Below are positions 8,161 to 17,760 of a stretch of 64,000 nt of DNA, piece after piece. The position numbers were made by a program, and so were the translations under genes. Below the pieces are notes generated by a model. The model saw nothing but the letters and a program-made list of their open reading frames with translations, made no database searches and had not been told where the DNA came from. This DNA is from DSYU01 sp963827605 (GTDB lineage: Bacteria > Chloroflexota > Anaerolineae > Anaerolineales > Anaerolineaceae), in assembly GCA_963827605.1 (NCBI GenBank), contig CAWHBK010000002.1, forward strand, positions 1,054,001 to 1,118,000, in the 5' to 3' direction. Positions within the stretch are counted from its first letter, which is position 1; each line of letters opens with the position of its first letter.

Positions 8161-10035
8161 TTATGGTTTGACACCAAAAGCGTCATCAACAACATCCTGG
8201 AATGGCCAAACCTCATAAATAAGCGTGTCTCGGATTGCGATTACCGGCTTTAAGGTATCCATGCGAAAAAAGCCAAGATCCGGTCCAAATTGAGAAATGA
8301 CGGCTTCGATCTCTCTCCTCGGGTTTGGATGCGAGATGATATAAGCGTGCCGAAAAGGCCGCTCCTTGATCCCGCGGATATGTACTTCCGGGATCCGGTA
8401 GGCGTCAAAATAGTACCAGTACTGCGCATCCTCATCGTTTGAAACAACTACCACATCCCCCTCTTTCAGGTGAGCCTGGAAATAGCGAGTCACCAGTTCC
8501 GCATCTATCATGGGGGGGTAAGCAACCCAATCTGGGTTTTCGAGATAGGGTGCAATAAAGTGCCATCCAAAGGATACGAAAGCCAGCAGCAATAGAACCG
8601 CTCCAATCCCTTGCAGAACGTAGAGTCGTTTGAGAACCGGACGGAGGAGGATCTGCACCAGACCCAGCAGTCCGGCAGTCCCCCAGAAAATAAGCAAAGG
8701 CAACAAATACAGCCAGACCCTGGCCAGGAGGATGGGCCGCTGGATGAGGATCGCTGGAACCAGAAACAGGAGCGCGGCCAATTGAAACGGCACGCGCTGA
8801 GAAGCAATCCGGCGATGGATCAGAATCGAAAATACAAAGCCAACCAGCAGCAGGAGCAGAACCCAATGAGGAAGCTCGCCTACGGTAAATTCCCGCAGCG
8901 CCTGGCTTCCTTGAAATGGAATTTTACTGAAAAATTCTGGCAATGGGAGCGATTCAACCACCCGGTTCCCATTGAACACTGAACGGATTCCGTTCGCCTG
9001 AAAAATTGGAGCATATAGAAGGATGGTAAACAAGGCCGCGCATATGCCAAAACCAGCCAGCGCTGCCAACCATCCCTTCAAGCCATCGTATTCTGGGCTG
9101 ATATCCCTATATAATCCCGAGAGAAACAGCCAGGTTATCGCAATCCCAAACGGGTAAAGCATGATCGGGATTGTAAAAAAGCCCAGTCCCGTTACAAGCA
9201 CCATCAAAGCCCAGGCAGCAGGATTGCGATGCTTGCGTACATAATCACAAAGCAGCAGGAGCAGGACACTCCAAAGGCAGATCAGGGTATAACCACGGGC
9301 ATTGACCGAGTAAAAGACAAGTACCGGCAGAACAGCCACTCCACTGGCAGCCACCCAACCGGTGAAATTGGAAACTGTTTGGCGAGCCAGAGCATATACC
9401 GCGACTACCAGGCCTATCCCGGCCAGAAATGCCGGAAGGCGCAGCGCCCAGGGGTGGTTGCCAAACACCAGGTAAGAAAGGTGAACAAGAATCGTATGAA
9501 AAACATGGTTGTTTGGCACGTGGTAATCGGTGATCACCTGCCGGAAAGAGTGCCGGGCAAACTCCGAGAACGTATAAGCTTCGTCATATTCCATACCCCG
9601 GTTGATGAGCACCAATCGCAGAAAAACTGCCAACAGAACAATGAAGGTCAGGATGAGAATATCTCGTTTGGGTGGAAAGGCTGCGCGAACATCCCGAAGC
9701 AGAACCAGCGTGCTTCTCTTTAGTTGGATAAGCGCCTGGCGAGAATAATTCCGCAAGCGGTCCAGGAAGGCCCAGGTCAGGTCCGCGCGCAGCAGCATAA
9801 AAACACCCGCAACAAGCAGAACAACTGCGAATGCCAAAACCGGCAGGTGAATCTGCGCGTAAACACGCGGGTTCAGAATTTCCAGGCTGCCGTCTTTTGA
9901 AACCGCGTCTCCCAATATTTTTAATTGCGGATAAGGCAGTAACGAAACCGCCAGAAAGAGCACAGCGCAGAGAATCACGGCAATCGACAAGCCGTGCCTC
10001 AGGATAAAAACTACATCAGGCTTTTTTCGAAGCAT
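8161..10035 (-). CDS. PMT/ArnT-like membrane glycosyltransferase (GT-C)
   Basis: A 624-residue polytopic membrane protein with an N-terminal membrane pair, then a PMT_2-type core. The first extracytoplasmic loop has the acidic GMEYDEAYTF motif typical of lipid-phosphosugar-dependent GT-C enzymes, followed by VPNNHVFHTILVHLSY and the NARGYTLI region also seen in this family. The C-terminal 120 residues form a soluble domain (DVVVVSNDEDAQYWYYFDAY). It probably transfers a sugar from a polyprenyl-phosphate donor outside the membrane to a glycan or protein. Family call is good; substrate unknown. It is the last gene of the long minus-strand glycan array. Confidence 0.8.
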   Translation of the reverse strand: MLRKKPDVVFILRHGLSIAVILCAVLFLAVSLLPYPQLKILGDAVSKDGSLEILNPRVYAQIHLPVLAFAVVLLVAGVFMLLRADLTWAFLDRLRNYSRQALIQLKRSTLVLLRDVRAAFPPKRDILILTFIVLLAVFLRLVLINRGMEYDEAYTFSEFARHSFRQVITDYHVPNNHVFHTILVHLSYLVFGNHPWALRLPAFLAGIGLVVAVYALARQTVSNFTGWVAASGVAVLPVLVFYSVNARGYTLICLWSVLLLLLCDYVRKHRNPAAWALMVLVTGLGFFTIPIMLYPFGIAITWLFLSGLYRDISPEYDGLKGWLAALAGFGICAALFTILLYAPIFQANGIRSVFNGNRVVESLPLPEFFSKIPFQGSQALREFTVGELPHWVLLLLLVGFVFSILIHRRIASQRVPFQLAALLFLVPAILIQRPILLARVWLYLLPLLIFWGTAGLLGLVQILLRPVLKRLYVLQGIGAVLLLLAFVSFGWHFIAPYLENPDWVAYPPMIDAELVTRYFQAHLKEGDVVVVSNDEDAQYWYYFDAYRIPEVHIRGIKERPFRHAYIISHPNPRREIEAVISQFGPDLGFFRMDTLKPVIAIRDTLIYEVWPFQDVVDDAFGVKP

Positions 10036-10131
10036 GCTACTTTCATTCTATGGGTATATCCGGCTGCTGCCGGCAGCTTGCGGATGGAAACCTTGAAGAC
10101 AATGGGCGCAGGATGAAAATAGGTTAATCCT

Positions 10132-11709
10132 TCACGGCGCGCTCTGGTCCACTTTGGGGGCGCGCAAATCATAAATCAGGTAACCGGGCCCCTGGCGAAA
10201 AACCGGGTAGCCCGCGGTAAGCCGCTCGCGCAGATCAGGCTGGCGGTCAAGCTCATCAAATAAAGTTATCACAAAAAAATCTTTACTGGCTGCCTGTCCA
10301 TCAAAGAACAGCGCGAAGTCAAAATCCTGACCGGTCGTTGCCTGCCATTGAATATCAGCCGCCGTGGGCCACAGAGCCGGGTTTATCCAGGCCAAATACT
10401 TCAGGCCCGTGCCATAATCATCCACCAATGCCATCACCGATGCGCCCGGCCCAAGCGCCTGGCCCACGGCTTCCCAGGCGTTTGCCTGATCAACGGCCCC
10501 GCTGCGTTTTAACGCCGAACGGGCTTCGTAACCGCTGATTACCAGCGCGGCAAGCAGCACACCAACCACGACCACACGAGCCAGCCAGCGCGGCCCGCGG
10601 ACTGCCTGGAACACCGTTTCCGCCGCCGCTCCCAACCCCAGCGCAAGCAGCGGAAACAGCAGCAGGTGGTAGTAATCGTGCGTGGAAATGTGATGCGGGA
10701 GCGCCATGCCATACGCGATATATCCCAGCCACATCGCCAGCAGCATCCCGCGCTGCCAGGGGCGCCGAACGAGAAAGGTGCCCAACAGCGCGGCCAGAGT
10801 CATTTCAAAGGGCACCACCCGTTCCAGATTGCTAATCCAGCGCAGGTAAAAGGCCGGGTCCAGCCACATGGCCGGGAAAAAACGCATGCTAAACTGCCCT
10901 ACCAGATACCCTTGCAGGTAAACCCCATCCACATGGTAAACCGCATACGGCAGCACCGCCAGCCCGCCCATGACCCACACCTGTGCATCGCGCAAAACAC
11001 GGCGCGGGCGGCAACCGGACAGGACAATTACCGCTAACGCTGGGGCCAAAAAAAACACGGCTACGGATTTGATATAAATCGCCATTCCGGAAAGCAACCC
11101 GGCCGCGATGGCCCAGCCCCAACGACGGCTTTGTTCTTCCCGTCTCTGGCGCCAGCCGGCCGCGCACCATAACCCGGCGGCCATCAGCGCCATCATCAGC
11201 GGCTCGGGTTGGAATGCCCGGCTGGCAACCACCCCATAAGGCCAGACCAGGAGAAACAGCGCAGCCACCAGAGCGCCCCCACGCCCGATCCATTTTCCTG
11301 CCAGCAAGGTCGTAAAAACGGTTGCGACCATCCAGAAAAGGATGGCAATCAGGCGCGGAATGCGTAAATCCGGCCCGCCGCTTAACGGATAAGACCATGC
11401 AACCAGGCGCTCGAATACCTGCGGCTCGATCAGCCCCTCCATATGCCACTGGCTGACCGCCATTTCGCGCTGCCAGGCCGGCGCGCTGGCATTGTTTTCA
11501 TAATACATACCGCGGGCAATCAACGCCGAGTGAAGCTGCCGGGTGGGGTGGAAATCCACAGGCGGATCGTCCAGGCGGTATAGGCGCACGGCCAGCCCAG
11601 ACGCAAAAATCAATCCGAGCAGGAGCCACCACAGGAAAACGGACCGGCCTAAAAACAGCCCGGCTTCCTGGCGCATTTCGGTTCGCGGCGTCTCAACAGG
11701 GATGGACAC
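10132..11709 (-). CDS. GT-C-like membrane protein with DFHPTRQ motif (paralogue 1)
   Basis: A 525-residue polytopic membrane protein related to PMT_2-type glycosyltransferases. The first loop after TM1 reads DDPPVDFHPTRQLHSALIAR rather than the usual DE motif. RAFQPEPLMM and HDYYHLLLFPLLAL are further conserved blocks. It is clearly paralogous to the next gene upstream (11721-13313), which shares these blocks and the overall length. The C-terminal soluble part (residues about 400-525) contains LVDDYGTGLKYLAWINP. The spacing to its neighbour is 11 bases, so they are co-transcribed. Likely a lipid-linked-sugar transferase; the catalytic residue may be the Asp of DFHPTRQ, but this is inference. 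Confidence 0.72.
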   Translation of the reverse strand: MSIPVETPRTEMRQEAGLFLGRSVFLWWLLLGLIFASGLAVRLYRLDDPPVDFHPTRQLHSALIARGMYYENNASAPAWQREMAVSQWHMEGLIEPQVFERLVAWSYPLSGGPDLRIPRLIAILFWMVATVFTTLLAGKWIGRGGALVAALFLLVWPYGVVASRAFQPEPLMMALMAAGLWCAAGWRQRREEQSRRWGWAIAAGLLSGMAIYIKSVAVFFLAPALAVIVLSGCRPRRVLRDAQVWVMGGLAVLPYAVYHVDGVYLQGYLVGQFSMRFFPAMWLDPAFYLRWISNLERVVPFEMTLAALLGTFLVRRPWQRGMLLAMWLGYIAYGMALPHHISTHDYYHLLLFPLLALGLGAAAETVFQAVRGPRWLARVVVVGVLLAALVISGYEARSALKRSGAVDQANAWEAVGQALGPGASVMALVDDYGTGLKYLAWINPALWPTAADIQWQATTGQDFDFALFFDGQAASKDFFVITLFDELDRQPDLRERLTAGYPVFRQGPGYLIYDLRAPKVDQSAP

Positions 11710-11720
11710 AGGGGTGATCC

Positions 11721-13313
11721 TTATGGCAAGGGGTGCTGCAGGTCGAACAAAACGTAACCGTCTCCCTGCTGGTAAATCGGGTAATGCTCATATAATGCGG
11801 CTTTCAATTCGGGCTGTGCTTCAAGGTCGTTAAACAAGGTGACCAGGAAGTAATCCATACCCGCAACCTGCTCCTGGAAATAGGGTTCAAAATCACTGAT
11901 CCGCGCGCTGCCCGCAGCCGCCGAGAGGTTCAAATCGCCTTGCGACGGCCACAACTGGGTAACCGTCCGCCATCCATAGTACTTGAGGCGGTTGCCATAG
12001 TCATGGGTAAGGGCGATGATTCTACCATCGCGAGGGAGATCCTGGCCCATTTGCTGCCAGGGTGCGGTTTCGCGATTATAAAAATCGGTCACGATCACCT
12101 GCGAGCGAGCTACCCAGGCATAATACCCGGAAATGACCAACAGAGCAACCACAAAGGCGCTTTGCGCGAGAACGGGCTGCGCGCGAACCCGCGCCCAAAC
12201 CGCATCCGCGACCGCCGCCAGGCTTATTGCCGTAACCGGTACAAGAAGCAGGCTGTAATAATCATGGGTATAGATCTGAAATGGAAATGTAAACCCGATC
12301 AGCATGTATCCCAACCACAGTCCTAATACTAAAGCCCGCGCCCGCCGGGCAAACAGGAACGCCCCGAGCAGCGCGGCAAAGACAACCGCCACATCCATGA
12401 TCCCGCGGATCAGCCCCAACCAGCGAATATAAAACTTTGGGTCGCGCAGCATGCCGGTGAACGAGAAGATCCAGAAGGATGCAAACCCGGCGGAACGGTC
12501 CCCTAACCCAACGTAATAGACGGCCGGGATGATCCCGGCCAAACCCGCGTAGACCCAAACCTGCGGGCGAGAGACCAGGTGGGTGAATCTTTTGATCAAG
12601 GGCGCAGGCGACTGACCGAATAACAGGTTGAGCAGCAAAAATAACGCCATCCCTGCCACCGGATAGAACGCGTAGGCCTTGATCAGTATCGCCACACCTG
12701 AAAACAGGCCGGCTACAAGGGTCCAGCGCCAGGAAACCACCTCCCCTTCTACCCAGCGGTACAAAGCGTAGGCGGCCAACAGCACCCACATCACCATCCA
12801 GGGGTCCGGCTGGAACGCGCGGCTGGCCTGCACGCCCCAGGGCAGGATTAGGTAAAACCCAAGGGCAAACAACGCCCCACCCGGCGATAACACGCGCCGT
12901 ACGAGGGCATATAAGGCCAGGCCACCGATCACCCAAAAGAGGCTGGAATACACCCGGGCGACCCATAAATGCTCCCCACCCATCCCCTGGTAGGTTGTCG
13001 CCACCAGCCGTTCCAGGATGGGCGGCTCATAGGCTTCCATGGTCGCCCATGTCTGGAGCGCCACCTTACGCAGTTGATCATCCGCGTTAGACAGAGTTGC
13101 ATAGTACATGCCGCGGGCAATAATCGCGGACCGCAGCTGGCGGGTCGGGTGAAAATCGAGCGGCGGGGTGGTCAATTGAAGCAGGCGCAAGCCCAGGCCC
13201 AGGCTGACGAGAAGGATCAGCAAGGTTCCTTCCAGCAGCCGAGAACGGTTTACTGTCAGAAGGTTATGTCTGGGATGATTTTTATAACGATACGGTTCGG
13301 TTTGCTCTGCCAT
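11721..13313 (-). CDS. GT-C-like membrane protein with DFHPTRQ motif (paralogue 2)
   Basis: A 530-residue polytopic membrane protein, tandem paralogue of 10132-11709. Shared blocks in the same order are PPLDFHPTRQLRSAIIARG, RAFQPDPWMV, YTHDYYSLLLVPVTAISL and THDYGNRLKYYGWRTV. The pair is probably a recent tandem duplication kept as two genes, so they may act on different linkages of one glycan. The start is not tightly fixed: the first 15 residues are polar (MAEQTEPYRYKNHP) before TM1. Function is assigned only at the level of a membrane GT-C-like transferase. Confidence 0.72.
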   Translation of the reverse strand: MAEQTEPYRYKNHPRHNLLTVNRSRLLEGTLLILLVSLGLGLRLLQLTTPPLDFHPTRQLRSAIIARGMYYATLSNADDQLRKVALQTWATMEAYEPPILERLVATTYQGMGGEHLWVARVYSSLFWVIGGLALYALVRRVLSPGGALFALGFYLILPWGVQASRAFQPDPWMVMWVLLAAYALYRWVEGEVVSWRWTLVAGLFSGVAILIKAYAFYPVAGMALFLLLNLLFGQSPAPLIKRFTHLVSRPQVWVYAGLAGIIPAVYYVGLGDRSAGFASFWIFSFTGMLRDPKFYIRWLGLIRGIMDVAVVFAALLGAFLFARRARALVLGLWLGYMLIGFTFPFQIYTHDYYSLLLVPVTAISLAAVADAVWARVRAQPVLAQSAFVVALLVISGYYAWVARSQVIVTDFYNRETAPWQQMGQDLPRDGRIIALTHDYGNRLKYYGWRTVTQLWPSQGDLNLSAAAGSARISDFEPYFQEQVAGMDYFLVTLFNDLEAQPELKAALYEHYPIYQQGDGYVLFDLQHPLP

Positions 13314-13354
13314 TCCACTCCCTGGGTGCCGTGCAGTTTACTGGTAATTGCGGT

Positions 13355-14797
13355 TCACGGGTTTGCCGTAATCGAGTGCGCGCCATAAAAAACCGCCGCA
13401 CAGAGATTGATCCAATGCATGGGACTCGGGCCCATATCTTCCAGGCTTTGTACCACTTCCACCTGCCGCACCTGGACGTCCGCGCTGCCAGAACCAAGCG
13501 CTTGCTGAATTTGGGTGTTACGCGCATCCCAGCGGGCCGCATTGGTTGAGAGGCGCGCGATATCACTCTGAGCGACCGCGGCCGCGCGGAATGGATACAG
13601 ACAGAGAATTAGCAGCAGCAGGGCTGCCGCGGCCGCTAGACGACCCTGGTGGGCCGGCCGGACAAGCGCCTGCCGGGCAGTGAGCGTCAGGAAAAAGACG
13701 GCTGTACCAAGGCCAACCAACAGCGCGAAGCCGCCCGGCATCAGCGCGCGTCCCGCTGGATAGGATAAGGCCGCATAAGCGCTGGGCGCAAAACTACACA
13801 CAATCCAGGCCACCATCCCAAGCAAAGAAGCGGCAATCGTAACTATTCCAGCGCGCAGCGGCAGGCGGAAACTGTCCGCCGGGACCGCCAGCAAAGTCAG
13901 CGCTGCGATCGTCGCCATATACACAAGATAGGGTAGGATTTGCCCGCGCAAGGTATAACCGATAAAATCGCCCGCGAATTGAAGCGAAAAAGGGACAATC
14001 AGCAGCAGGTTATCCGGAGGGGGCATAACCGCCTGGCGCCAGGCATTCGCCGGTGCCTGCGACATCAGGAGCATCATCCCGAGCGAACCGGCCAGCGGAG
14101 CCGCCAGCAGACAGGCCGCCTGTCCGCGCCGCGGGCCGCGCAAGAAAAGCAGGCCGGGTAAAACCGCCAGCGCCAGCGCGCCGGTCTGCAGCGCGGCAAA
14201 AGTCTCCGACAGGCCGGCCGCGAAAAAGGCCAGGAAAGCGCTAAGCGGCGCCACCCAGGCAATGTGCCTGCCGCGCCAGCGGAAGCAGCCGCGGCTGCGG
14301 TAACAGCCGGCCAGCAGTCCCAGGTTGATAAGCAGCAGCGGCAGCGGAAGCGTATAATGGAGCGTGCCCATGCGCCAGTAGATGGTTTGCAGGCGGTCGG
14401 GAGCCAGCAGCACGGCAAAATACACTTCCACCAGGGCCAGGAGCGCCAGCCAATGCCAGGCAACGGTCCATTGAAAGAGGCGGCGAAGCTGGTTCAGGAA
14501 AAATAGCCACGCGCCCACCCACAAGGCCAGTACGGCCAGCGTGGTAAAGCGGATAAAACCCGGCCCAAAAACATCCACAAGAGCGACCACCACCAGAGTC
14601 GAAAGCCGGTTCCCGGATGTGTTGTACCAATCCAGCAGGCCGCGGAACAGTCCGAACTGCTTAACGGTAGCGGAATAGCAGTAATCATCCGCCCAAAAGC
14701 GGGAAAATGTGCCGGCGTAAATAAAAAGCGACAGACCTGCCAGGAATACAACCATCCCCAGCAGGGCCGCGGCTTCAGGTAAATGCTTTCTATCCAT
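13355..14797 (-). CDS. DUF6056-like polytopic membrane protein
   Basis: About 480 residues with many membrane spans. I chose the ATG at 14797 because the open frame beyond it overlaps the upstream gene; the two then share 8 bases, a typical coupled overlap. The first loop reads FWADDYCYSATVKQFGLF, which resembles the DUF6056/GT-C-like families that have an acidic pair after TM1. A second loop has LLAPDRLQTIYWRMG. It probably acts in surface-glycan assembly, as its neighbours do. No enzymatic activity can be assigned. Confidence 0.65.
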   Translation of the reverse strand: MDRKHLPEAAALLGMVVFLAGLSLFIYAGTFSRFWADDYCYSATVKQFGLFRGLLDWYNTSGNRLSTLVVVALVDVFGPGFIRFTTLAVLALWVGAWLFFLNQLRRLFQWTVAWHWLALLALVEVYFAVLLAPDRLQTIYWRMGTLHYTLPLPLLLINLGLLAGCYRSRGCFRWRGRHIAWVAPLSAFLAFFAAGLSETFAALQTGALALAVLPGLLFLRGPRRGQAACLLAAPLAGSLGMMLLMSQAPANAWRQAVMPPPDNLLLIVPFSLQFAGDFIGYTLRGQILPYLVYMATIAALTLLAVPADSFRLPLRAGIVTIAASLLGMVAWIVCSFAPSAYAALSYPAGRALMPGGFALLVGLGTAVFFLTLTARQALVRPAHQGRLAAAAALLLLILCLYPFRAAAVAQSDIARLSTNAARWDARNTQIQQALGSGSADVQVRQVEVVQSLEDMGPSPMHWINLCAAVFYGAHSITANP

Positions 14798-15974
14798 ATC
14801 CCTTTGACGTAATGGCGTGGAGGTAGTATATCCCACCAGCAATGATGTGCGGCAGATAGGCGAAGGCGGTAAACAGGTGGGGCTTAAGCTGCTCCTTGTG
14901 CAGCATGGGGAAGCAGCGCAGCGAAAAACGGGCCGTGGCCGCGAATAGTAAAAACAGGCCAATCTGCGCGCTCCAGCGGAAATTTCCGTGGGCCAGGCGA
15001 TCCCCACTCTCCGCCAGCAGATACATTTGCAGCACCCCGGCGGCGAAAGCGGCCCAGGCCAGCAACATTTCCGGTTCTCGGACGATTTTCGGCGCATAGA
15101 CTGCCGCAATACTGAGCGGAAAGACGATTGACAGCAGAAATTTCAGCGGCAGGTAGGCAGAGTAAACGGATTCCACGGCAAATGGCAGAAAAACAATCGA
15201 ACCGCCCTCCGAATAAGTTACCGCACCCTGGACTGCCAGAACCAGGCAGGCCGGGGCGACAAAGCCGCCCAATACCAGGCGCCAATCGACCGGGGTTTTG
15301 CGTAGGAAGCGGACGCCCGCCAGCAATGCCAGGGCCGGGAGTATGCATAACGCGTAGTTTGGTTTGATCAGCGCCGAAAAAACGATGATGAGCGCCGAAG
15401 ACAAAACCATCCAGAGCGGGCTGCGCGGCGCCAGCGCCAACTTCGTTGGCGAAAGCGCCTGGATGGCAAAAATAAAACTGACCAGGGCAAACGGCCTGAG
15501 CAAGTGAATGGTTGGGTTGTGATAACTGGCCAGGCCAATATAGCCAAAGTAATAATTCCCATCCAGCGGCGCCAGGGCCATAACCGGCGCAACCATGGTA
15601 AGGGTCACGGCCCAAAAAGCCCGCCGCGCGTCCTCCCAGCGGCCTGAAAGCTGCCCAAACCAGAAGTACAAAATCAAGGCGGTCAAAACCTGGGCAACCA
15701 CCTGGATCAGGATCAACCCGAACCACAGGCCCACTTTTCCCCGCGTGATCCACAGGATGCCAATCAACACAACCTGGATCACCGGATGCGCCAGGGTATA
15801 GGCCGGCACGGGTTGGCGTTTCAGCAGGTCAAGCGCAAACTGGATATGGGTACCGTAGTCATTGTCGGTTGGGCTCATAATCCGGTAGGTATAAACCGGC
15901 GCGCTGAAGAGCACTACCACAGCCGTGACGGCAAGGATGACGAACCAGTTCTGGCGGAGCAAGGCAGCTTTCAT
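14790..15974 (-). CDS. Polytopic membrane protein, GT-C-like, unassigned
   Basis: About 394 residues with roughly ten hydrophobic segments, starting at ATG 15974, which lies 5 bases after the upstream GT2 stop. The first loop contains SPTDNDYGTHIQFALDLLK, an acidic loop in the position where GT-C enzymes carry catalytic Asp, and a later loop reads LDGNYYFGYIGLASYHNP. I do not recognise a named family. Given its place between two membrane glycosyltransferase-like genes and a GT2, it is a candidate polymerase or polyprenyl-dependent transferase. Confidence 0.6.
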   Translation of the reverse strand: MKAALLRQNWFVILAVTAVVVLFSAPVYTYRIMSPTDNDYGTHIQFALDLLKRQPVPAYTLAHPVIQVVLIGILWITRGKVGLWFGLILIQVVAQVLTALILYFWFGQLSGRWEDARRAFWAVTLTMVAPVMALAPLDGNYYFGYIGLASYHNPTIHLLRPFALVSFIFAIQALSPTKLALAPRSPLWMVLSSALIIVFSALIKPNYALCILPALALLAGVRFLRKTPVDWRLVLGGFVAPACLVLAVQGAVTYSEGGSIVFLPFAVESVYSAYLPLKFLLSIVFPLSIAAVYAPKIVREPEMLLAWAAFAAGVLQMYLLAESGDRLAHGNFRWSAQIGLFLLFAATARFSLRCFPMLHKEQLKPHLFTAFAYLPHIIAGGIYYLHAITSKGYG

Positions 15975-15979
15975 TGCAT

Positions 15980-16936
15980 CTACTTTTCGGAAAAAATCTT
16001 TAGTCTGGCTTTGCGCTGCTGGAGATAACGCCGCTTGAACCAGGAAACATTCAAAAACAGACTGGCAAAAGCGAACAGCATCCGGCGGGTTTCGGGTAAA
16101 GCCACAGGCGGGGAAAACCACAAACTGTGCAGGTACGATCTCAGCGCCTGCTCGGGCTGGCCTCCATCTAAAAGATAGCGCCCGCTCATCCGGTACGCGC
16201 CAGCCCAAACCCGGCGATGCAGGCGGCGGTAGCGGTCCGCCAGGCCGGGTTGGCGCGCTATCCAATCTGCCAGCCGGAGGGCTTCCTGACTAAAACCGGC
16301 CGTCTGGGCGACGTTTTTTGCGGCGGCATGGAAACGGGCTGCCGCCCACTGATCCGGCACATAGTGTACCGGCGCGGCCTGCGCCAGCCGCAGCCAAAGG
16401 TGATGGTCGAGCATGTAATGATAGTTCAGATCCAGGGGCCCGGCCTGCTCGAGCGCTTCGCGGCGCATAAACACACCCGGCTGGCTAATGATATTGAACT
16501 GCATCAGCTCATCCAGGCCCCAGTCCCCGAAGCGCATCACATTAAACGGCTCGCCCGCGCCATTGATGGATATGACATCCCCATACACCATGCCGTACTC
16601 GGGGTGCGCCTGGAGCACCGATACAGCGGCATGCACCGCGCCGGGCCGGTAGAGGTCATCCGAGTTCAACCAGGCGACGATTTCCCCGGTCGCGCGTGAA
16701 AACCCTTTATTGATCGCATCTGCCTGGCCGCGGTCCTTCTCAGACACCCAGCCGGCCAGGCGGTTTGCGTACCGCTGGATCAATTCCACGCTGCCGTCCG
16801 TTGAGCCGCCGTCGATAATGAAATATTCCAGGTTCGGGTATTCCTGGGAGAGTACCGAGCGAATGGTCTCTTCCAAGAAATCGACCTGATTGAACGAAGG
16901 CGTGACTATGGTAACGCGAGGAATAGAACTCATCAT
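15980..16936 (-). CDS. Family 2 glycosyltransferase
   Basis: A 318-residue GT-A transferase with VTIVTPSFNQV at the N-terminus, FIIDGGSTDGS, SEKDRGQADAINKG and the metal-binding WLNSDDLY near residue 95. Residues 200-318 are helical and Arg-rich, as in many GT2 proteins that sit on the membrane. Two ATGs (16936 and 16933) are possible; GGAG is 4 and 7 bases upstream respectively, so the second may be used. It is related to the plus-strand GT2 at 3507-4307. It lies 11 bases downstream of the DUF115 gene and probably works in the same glycan pathway. Confidence 0.87.
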   Translation of the reverse strand: MMSSIPRVTIVTPSFNQVDFLEETIRSVLSQEYPNLEYFIIDGGSTDGSVELIQRYANRLAGWVSEKDRGQADAINKGFSRATGEIVAWLNSDDLYRPGAVHAAVSVLQAHPEYGMVYGDVISINGAGEPFNVMRFGDWGLDELMQFNIISQPGVFMRREALEQAGPLDLNYHYMLDHHLWLRLAQAAPVHYVPDQWAAARFHAAAKNVAQTAGFSQEALRLADWIARQPGLADRYRRLHRRVWAGAYRMSGRYLLDGGQPEQALRSYLHSLWFSPPVALPETRRMLFAFASLFLNVSWFKRRYLQQRKARLKIFSEK

Positions 16937-16947
16937 CTGGCTCCGGT

Positions 16948-17760
16948 CTAAAACAAACTCTCGTACTCCACGCGGGGGAACACCCGCAGCTTGCCGCCCA
17001 CCGTGGCGTCGACGACCGAACGGTCGTTGGCCTCATACGTCCGCCGCGCCAGACGGTAGGCCTCTTCCCATTGGACAAGGTCAGGCAGCTGCCAACGGAA
17101 GCCCTTGCCAAAGTAACCGGGATCGAAGTGGTTTGGGTCATCCCCTTGCGAGACCACGGTCTCGTTTGGCTTGCCCTGGGTGACATAATTGTGATCCACG
17201 CCCACCAGGATCACTTTGGAAAAGCCCAGGTAATATGCGACCTGGAGCGAGGTGTAGGTGACCGTACCGCCTTCCCAGAGCCGGCCGCGGATATCTTTGG
17301 CAAACTTCTCGCCGCTAAAAGTGGTATGGATAAAGTACAGGTTATCCTGGGGCTTGATCCATTGGCGCCCGCGCCAGGCAATAAAGCGCGGCATGCTCAG
17401 CCTCTGGATATCCTCGGCGCACTGCTCAACGACCAGGTCATTGACTGAGAGGTAGTAGCTGGTGGAAAAGCCAAGCTCTTGGAAGGCCAGGTAGATGCGG
17501 TTCTGGCCCAGAGTGTATTCGCCCTTCAAGCGGGACAGGTCAGTTTGCTTGAGGCTGGGACCGTTGCCAACGATAAAACAGCGCTGCCCGCGGTGCTTAT
17601 CGCGCAGCTCCGCCAGCCGGCGAATGCTGTCCTGCCGCCAGGGGTGAAAGGCAGCCGAGGGCCACTGGCTGGCACGGACCAGGGCATCGCGCCCCTCCCG
17701 CAGTACATTGTATACCGGGGCGGGCATATTCTTTTTCACCGACTCTTTGACGGTGCTCAT
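16948..17760 (-). CDS. DUF115 / MptE-like protein, possible glycosyltransferase
   Basis: 270 residues from the ATG at 17760, which overlaps the preceding SDR stop by 4 bases (ATGA). The core matches the DUF115 (6-hydroxymethylpterin diphosphokinase MptE-like) family: RCFIVGNGPSLKQTDLSRL near residue 65, LGQNRIYL, and VILVGVDHNYVTQG near residue 195. The same fold occurs in Maf proteins that glycosylate flagellin with pseudaminic or legionaminic acid, and it resembles sialyltransferases. Given two NeuB genes and CMP-sugar synthetases in this locus, a nonulosonate transferase role is an attractive inference. It is not proven by sequence, and pterin metabolism is the alternative. Confidence 0.72.
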   Translation of the reverse strand: MSTVKESVKKNMPAPVYNVLREGRDALVRASQWPSAAFHPWRQDSIRRLAELRDKHRGQRCFIVGNGPSLKQTDLSRLKGEYTLGQNRIYLAFQELGFSTSYYLSVNDLVVEQCAEDIQRLSMPRFIAWRGRQWIKPQDNLYFIHTTFSGEKFAKDIRGRLWEGGTVTYTSLQVAYYLGFSKVILVGVDHNYVTQGKPNETVVSQGDDPNHFDPGYFGKGFRWQLPDLVQWEEAYRLARRTYEANDRSVVDATVGGKLRVFPRVEYESLF

